Assembly: GCA_022616395.1 (NCBI GenBank)
Contig: JAKEEV010000094.1
Location: forward strand, 1 to 9,781
DNA length: 9,781 nt
From: Planctomycetia bacterium
GTDB lineage: Bacteria; Planctomycetota; Planctomycetia; Gemmatales; Gemmataceae
Direction: 5' to 3'
Position 1 is the first letter of the stretch; each line of letters starts with the position of its first letter. A model generated the notes under the pieces. That model searched no databases and had not been told where the DNA came from. It was given only the letters and a program-made list of their open reading frames with translations. Below are positions 7,160 to 9,781 of this stretch, piece by piece. A program made the translations under genes and the position numbers.

Positions 7160-7924
7160 CTATTTCTTCTCTTTCGCTTTCTTCTCGGCTTCCTTGATAT
7201 ATTTTTCGGGATCGTCCTTGAATTCGTCGCGGCATCCAGAGCAACACACCCAGTAGTCTTTGCCCTTGTAGGGAACCTTGATCGTCCCCAATCCTCCGCT
7301 GACGATACAGACCGGTCCCTTCGGCACGTCCGCGAACGCGACTCCCTCTTTCGTTGCTCCGACCTGATAGAGCTTGCTGAACGCGACCGTCGTCCCCGCG
7401 GGTCGTGTTTCCAGACGATACAGATGACGGTTGTGGTGAAGGAGATTGAACACCATGCGTTGTTCTTCGCCCGCGGGTCCGCCGGTGCGCGTGAGCGCCA
7501 GAACCTTGTTATCTTTGTCTGTAAACGTCCCGACGAAAGTCGCGGTGGATTTGTCGGTGAGCGTGAGGACAAGTGTAAAGCGATGCGGAACCGGTTCCTT
7601 CGCGTCCTTGTCTGGGGTGAAGCGCAGTTCGCCCTTCGTGAAGTTCTTGCTCTTCTCGAAGGTGAGTTCCAACCACGCATCATCGCCCTTGAACTTCCAG
7701 GACCAGGCAATTTTTTCGTTCCAGGCGTTGGCGAGTTTCTCTTCCTTCGTTCCGCTTTCGGGCACTCCATTTCCGCGCCAGGAACCAACCAGTCCGTTGA
7801 ACGATTGGAGAGCGTCTTTCGGCTTGGTAACTGATGGTGTCTCGCACGAACAGACGGGTGGAGTGGAACGAACCGTTTCAATTTGAGAAACGAGAGTGGC
7901 AAAAACAAGCACCGCGGCGATCAT
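7160..7924 (-). CDS. Exported beta-rich protein with C-terminal YHS/TRASH-like metal-binding motif
   Basis: 254-aa protein in two parts. Residues 1-20 look like a weak signal peptide (hydrophobic MIAAVLVFATLVSQ, no early basic residue). The middle (about 43-195), starting FNGLVGSWRGNG, is rich in alternating hydrophobic and polar strands, as in small beta-barrel or lipocalin-like domains. The C-terminal 50 residues read PVCIVSGGLG (204-213), then YKGKDYWVCCSGCRDEF with Cys227, 228 and 231, then DDPEKYIKEA. That spacing matches YHS/TRASH-type domains, which bind metal through such cysteines; Cys206 with the CCSGC group is the likely site. The protein ends in a Lys/Glu helix. The start at 7924 has GAGGG (7931-7935) with 6-nt spacing. 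A role in metal sensing or delivery outside the cytoplasm is inference. csrA lies upstream, but a strong palindrome separates them. Confidence 0.82.
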   Translation of the reverse strand: MIAAVLVFATLVSQIETVRSTPPVCSCETPSVTKPKDALQSFNGLVGSWRGNGVPESGTKEEKLANAWNEKIAWSWKFKGDDAWLELTFEKSKNFTKGELRFTPDKDAKEPVPHRFTLVLTLTDKSTATFVGTFTDKDNKVLALTRTGGPAGEEQRMVFNLLHHNRHLYRLETRPAGTTVAFSKLYQVGATKEGVAFADVPKGPVCIVSGGLGTIKVPYKGKDYWVCCSGCRDEFKDDPEKYIKEAEKKAKEKK

Positions 7925-7937
7925 TTCCGGCCCTCAT

Positions 7938-7962
7938 GTTTCTCGGAGGAGATCCGAGAAAC
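7938..7962 (-). promoter_or_regulatory. Perfect 10-bp hairpin just upstream of the YHS gene RBS
   Basis: GTTTCTCGGA and TCCGAGAAAC form perfect 10-bp arms around a 5-nt loop. In the minus-strand RNA the loop reads UCUCC, which resembles an anti-Shine-Dalgarno. The stem ends 2 nt from the GAGGG RBS, so it could influence translation of the YHS gene. Confidence 0.5.
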
Positions 7963-7984
7963 TTGTCCAGGGAAAAGCAGGAGC

Positions 7985-8001
7985 CCGGAGTGGTTCTCCG
8001 G
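7985..8001 (-). other. Second small hairpin in the YHS gene leader
   Basis: CCGGAG and CTCCGG pair perfectly (6 bp) around a 5-nt loop (7991-7995). With the hairpin at 7938-7962 it gives the presumed leader two consecutive stems. Confidence 0.35.
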
Positions 8002-8057
8002 AAAGACGACGCGGACGGCCAGTGATTTCAAACAGGTTACAAATGAAAAGACCGACA

Positions 8058-8107
8058 GGCCGATGCGCGTTGCTCACCCTTGCAAGGGTGAGCAACGCGC
8101 ATCGGCC
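8058..8107 (-). terminator. Perfect 50-nt palindrome downstream of csrA, probable terminator
   Basis: Positions 8058-8082 are the exact reverse complement of 8083-8107: 25 matching bases per arm with no spacer, centred on CCCTTG|CAAGGG. It begins 16 nt past the csrA stop (8124). On the minus strand it is followed after 7 nt by TTTT, which fits a strong, slightly imperfect intrinsic terminator. A structural repeat or protein-binding palindrome is also possible. Confidence 0.6.
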
Positions 8108-8123
8108 CGCCAGTGAAAACGGG

Positions 8124-8483
8124 TTAGCGTGGTTTGCGGGGCAACCGGAACTTGTTCAACTTCCCGACAGGCAAAGTCGGGGCGGCTGATGGAGCCGGTG
8201 GCATTTGGCCCGAGTTCACCACAACGGGAGCGGGCAATGTCTCTGTCTCGGGGCCAACAACAATCGTGTTTGAGCCGGGTGTTCCGCCCGTGGCATCGCC
8301 CACGGTGGCAAGAACGTCGGCTGACTGTTCAATTTTCTCGTGAATCTCCTGGCGATCCACGCGGATGTGGTCGGGGGCTTCAATCCCCAGCTTCACGCGG
8401 CCGGGACCGACAGTCACGACCGTAATTTTGATGTTGTTGGCGATGATGATTGCTTCGCCAGGCCGACGGGTCAACACAAGCAT
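8124..8483 (-). CDS. csrA: Carbon storage regulator CsrA with long C-terminal tail
   Basis: CsrA/RsmA is a small dimeric RNA-binding protein that binds GGA motifs in mRNA leaders and blocks or alters translation. The first 55 residues match the family closely: MLVLTRRPGEAIII, then GIEAPDHIRVDRQEIHEKI. The RNA-binding residues equivalent to Leu4, Arg6 and Arg44 are all present. The total length is 119 aa against about 60-65 for classical CsrA. The extra half (about 56-119) is Gly/Ala/Pro/Thr-rich, probably disordered, and ends in a basic patch (GKLNKFRLPRKPR) that could add RNA contact. A strong AGGAGGGA RBS (8490-8497) supports the start. No fliW or flagellar gene is adjacent. The gene has its own presumed leader and a palindromic terminator, so it is likely monocistronic. 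Confidence 0.97.
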   Translation of the reverse strand: MLVLTRRPGEAIIIANNIKITVVTVGPGRVKLGIEAPDHIRVDRQEIHEKIEQSADVLATVGDATGGTPGSNTIVVGPETETLPAPVVVNSGQMPPAPSAAPTLPVGKLNKFRLPRKPR

Positions 8484-8497
8484 GAGATGTCCCTCCT
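8484..8497 (-). promoter_or_regulatory. csrA RBS with possible CsrA self-binding hairpin
   Basis: The SD AGGAGGGA overlaps two GGA triplets. The RNA GAG-GGACAU-CUC (8495-8484) could form a 3-bp stem with a GGA-containing hexaloop that ends right at the AUG. This is the general layout of a CsrA site that covers an RBS, so autoregulation is plausible. The stem is very short and this is inference. Confidence 0.35.
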
Positions 8498-8509
8498 GGA
8501 TGGTGCGAA

Positions 8510-8529
8510 CTGGGAATGATCATGCCCAG
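8510..8529 (-). other. Stem-loop in the csrA leader
   Basis: CTGGG and CCCAG flank the self-complementary ATGATCAT with one mismatch on each side. It lies 13 nt upstream of the csrA SD. The rest of 8530-8652 shows no recognisable gene or convincing promoter. Confidence 0.3.
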
Positions 8530-8652
8530 CAAGCCTTCCTCGTTACCGGATTCTACGCCACGAAAATGGGGGCCTTTCAGTGAGATCAGCTTTTCTCTCA
8601 AGTTTTCGACTGACTGTTACGACAAGCTGACCAGTTTTCATTCCTCTTGTGG

Positions 8653-8741
8653 AGTTTCGAGCGGCTCTGTGTGCCCCTGGTGTTTGTGTCGAAAGGCCAA
8701 AAGACACTCCACAAACACCAGACACATACCCGCTCGAAACT
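8653..8741. repeat. Long imperfect hairpin element A
   Basis: Outer arms AGTTTCGAGCGG (8653-8664) and CCGCTCGAAACT (8730-8741) pair perfectly. Inner arms CTGGTGTTTGTG (8677-8688) and CACAAACACCAG (8710-8721) also pair perfectly. Between them 6 of 8 positions match, with a 4-nt bulge on the left arm. The left half is homologous to element B at 9302-9362: both have AGTTTCG(A/G)GCGG, then exactly 12 variable nt, then CTGGTGTTTGTGTCGAA. No target duplication is visible. It may terminate the small gene upstream or be a REP-like element. Confidence 0.85.
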
Positions 8742-8846
8742 GCGCGGGCCGAGGTTGGTTGCGGACGATTCCTTTTGGTGCAATTCGCGGTCCAAGGAAA
8801 AACAGCGGAAAAACGCGGCGGGCTTGCAAACGGAGTAAAAACGCAA

Positions 8847-8877
8847 ACCGTCTGGGTGGAATTTCCATCCAGGCGGT
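8847..8877 (+). other. 14-bp hairpin with G-U pairs only on the plus strand
   Basis: ACCGTCTGGGTGGA pairs with TCCATCCAGGCGGT around a 3-nt loop. The two non-Watson-Crick positions (8851/8873 and 8856/8868) are T-G and G-T on the plus strand but A-C on the minus strand, so the fold is continuous only in a plus-strand RNA. Nothing else shows a transcript here. The rest of 8742-8927 holds no gene that I can support. Confidence 0.4.
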
Positions 8878-8927
8878 GCGGTTGTTGATGAGAAGGGTGA
8901 GAGTGTAAACAACTCAAACAAGGGCTG

Positions 8928-9256
8928 TCAAGCGAGATTTTCGCTTCCCGTTCGTTGGGGCTGGGAAAAACGATCCGGCGAGGTGAGTGTTTCGGTTTCG
9001 GTGGTTCCTGACTGTGAGAAGCCCAGCGCGGTCCTGTTCGGTAGTGTCTGAGTTTGGCTTTTTGTAGCGTGCCTCTGTGAGGCCAGTCCGGGGTCGCAGA
9101 CCCCGGCTACAGCAAACTCAGACACTACCTCCTGTTCAAATTCCCCGCGCGCTGTTCAACTCCCACAATGGTCAAGGCACCCGCTCCGGCTCCGAGGCAC
9201 AGGCAAATGATGCCCGTGGCGACGACGGCCGGCACCTTCGCTTTCATGACGCTCAT
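8928..9256 (-). pseudogene. Small membrane-protein gene interrupted by a MITE-like insertion
   Basis: The 5' part encodes a small protein from ATG 9256 (MSVMKAKVPAVV...) or ATG 9247, with one hydrophobic segment (AVVATGIICLCLGAGAGALTIVGV), so probably a single-pass membrane or secreted peptide. After Asn-Arg the frame enters the 90-bp element and stops at a TAG (9127-9125) supplied by the element's terminal repeat. On the other side, the frame that passes through the second target-site copy in the same phase stays open for 34 more codons to a TGA at 8930-8928. Removing 98 bp (element plus one 8-bp duplication) gives one 76-codon frame. The N-terminal codons are GC3-rich like the neighbours; the C-terminal tail (Ser/Thr/Gln-rich) is less so, so the original end is less certain. 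The RBS is weak (CAGG 6 nt before 9256). Family unknown. The 43-codon stub may still be translated. Confidence 0.55.
9032..9137. mobile_element. MITE-like element (9040-9129) with 8-bp target-site duplication
   Basis: The element is 90 bp with perfect 17-bp terminal inverted repeats, GGTAGTGTCTGAGTTTG (9040-9056) and its exact inverse (9113-9129). It is flanked directly by the identical 8-mer TCCTGTTC at 9032-9039 and 9130-9137. The interior folds: TGTAGC (9063-9068) pairs with GCTACA (9106-9111), enclosing hairpins GCCTC-TGT-GAGGC (9071-9083) and CCGGGGTC-GCA-GACCCCGG (9088-9106), giving a nested branched palindrome. There is no coding capacity, so it would need a transposase supplied elsewhere in the genome from an IS with the same ends. 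I cannot name the IS family. The exact duplication indicates a fairly recent insertion. Confidence 0.85.
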
Positions 9257-9302
9257 GATGAACCTGTTGCGAGAGGGGAAATGAAAAACCGTCCGTGGGA
9301 GA

Positions 9303-9362
9303 GTTTCGGGCGGATTGGTGTGTCACTGGTGTTTGTGTCGAACACACCAATCCGCCCGAAAC
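9303..9362. repeat. Long perfect hairpin element B, related to element A
   Basis: Perfect 21-bp arms, 9303-9323 and 9342-9362, enclose an 18-nt loop that contains CTGGTGTTTGTGTCGA. It lies 65 nt past the HAD phosphatase stop (9428). On the minus strand, GTTTTTC appears about 15 nt after the stem, so it could be a loose terminator. The left half matches element A in sequence and spacing. The rest of 9257-9427 shows no gene. Confidence 0.85.
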
Positions 9363-9427
9363 GGCATTGGGAACCCAACGCCGGCGGAAGGCAAGTGAAA
9401 AAAGTGGAAGAACGCGATTTCTGTGAA

Positions 9428-9781
9428 TCATACGCCCACGACTTTGCGCTCGCGAAGCGGGCCGTTAGCCACTTCGCGCCACGGTGGCCGCCAGTCGTGT
9501 TCATTGAGAAGATCGGCGAGTTCCGCCAACGACGGAACCACGATTTCCGGCCAGTAAGCGTATCGCGGAAGGTCGGCGGGCTTCGTTCCTCCGCTCATGA
9601 CCAACACGGTGTGGAAGCCGAGTTGCACACCACCGAGGATGTCCGTTTCCATCGTGTCTCCGATCATCGTTGTCTGATCGGTGGTCAGCCCGAGTTCTTT
9701 CCGCGCCGCGCGCATCATCACCGGGCTGGGCTTGCCCACGCTGAACGCCTTCACTCCAGTTGCTGTTTCCAGAAGCGCGAC
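9428..9781 (-). CDS. NagD-like HAD superfamily phosphatase, 3' part
   Basis: The last 117 codons of a HAD hydrolase; the 5' part lies beyond the window, since the frame stays open to 9781. Seen: the motif III lysine in VGKPSP, helix PVMMRAARKELGL, and motif IV MIGDTMETDILGG with the two acidic Mg-binding residues, followed by GFHTVLVMSGGT. This order (ATGVK...GKPSP...GDTMETDI...TVLVLSG) is typical of NagD / class IIA sugar-phosphate or nucleotide phosphatases, which are cytoplasmic. The nucleophile motif and cap domain are in the missing part. An apparent GTG start at 9754 is internal and not the true start. The C-terminal extension ELADLLNEHDWRPPWREV is followed by a short basic tail. Exact substrate unknown. 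Confidence 0.88.
   Translation of the reverse strand, partial: VALLETATGVKAFSVGKPSPVMMRAARKELGLTTDQTTMIGDTMETDILGGVQLGFHTVLVMSGGTKPADLPRYAYWPEIVVPSLAELADLLNEHDWRPPWREVANGPLRERKVVGV

Noticed and set aside
7081..7908. Minus-strand frame of 275 codons overlapping the YHS gene
   Set aside because: It is Arg/Ser-rich and in the wrong frame relative to the protein with signal peptide, YHS-like motif and RBS; a shadow frame.
8653..8741. Target-site duplication around elements A and B and the other palindromes
   Set aside because: I compared the flanking bases and found no direct repeat of 4 or more bases immediately at both ends, so insertion by a cut-and-paste transposase is not supported for them.
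8543..8921. Several overlapping open frames on both strands (63-130 codons) over element A
   Set aside because: They run through the inverted repeat, lack RBS and domain features, and overlap each other in many frames, as expected from chance in palindromic GC-rich DNA.
8928..9125. Stand-alone 65-aa protein starting inside the MITE-like element
   Set aside because: Its first third is translated element DNA and it has no RBS. The part beyond the target duplication is better read as the displaced 3' end of the interrupted gene.
9040..9129. tRNA-like cloverleaf, because the element has a multi-branched fold
   Set aside because: Stem lengths and loops do not fit a tRNA: 17-bp outer stem, 3-nt loops, no anticodon arm, no TTCGA loop.

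Overview
The window is a high-GC bacterial chromosome segment that looks like a planctomycete, most likely of the Gemmata type (Gemmataceae). The reasons are an adjacent DUF1800/DUF1501 gene pair, a Tat-exported DUF1501 protein, a CsrA with a long tail, proline-rich extensions on several proteins, and spacers full of short palindromic repeats. The assignment is inferred from gene content and is not proven.

All eight genes lie on the minus strand, so transcription runs from high to low coordinates. In that order they are: the 3' part of a NagD-like HAD phosphatase (9781-9428, cut by the window end); a small membrane-protein gene that appears broken by a mobile element (9256-8928); csrA (8483-8124); an exported protein with a C-terminal YHS/TRASH-like cysteine motif (7924-7160); DUF1800 (6949-5294); DUF1501 (5186-3783); a large exported protein of unknown function (3645-1660); and an exported CE15-type esterase (1466-201). 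DUF1800 and DUF1501 are probably co-transcribed from a sigma70-like promoter at 7021-7049. A terminator-like hairpin with five U follows DUF1501, so the last two genes may be separate units. Five products are predicted to be exported or to belong with exported partners, which suggests a cell-envelope or extracellular theme, but no single pathway links them.

The most striking content is between the genes. Every spacer carries inverted repeats, and most carry a different kind: a triple GCAA-tetraloop repeat (1487-1591), a 26-29 nt hairpin with a third copy (3672-3768), a purine-rich inverted repeat that abuts a stop codon (5205-5293), a heptamer-type repeat (7068-7144), a perfect 50-nt palindrome (8058-8107), two related long hairpins (8653-8741 and 9302-9362), and a 90-bp MITE-like element (9040-9129). 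The MITE-like element has perfect 17-bp terminal inverted repeats and an exact 8-bp target duplication. Removing the element and one duplication copy joins two reading frames into a 76-codon gene, so it looks like a recent insertion into a small gene.

I see no tRNA, rRNA, CRISPR array or transposase gene.
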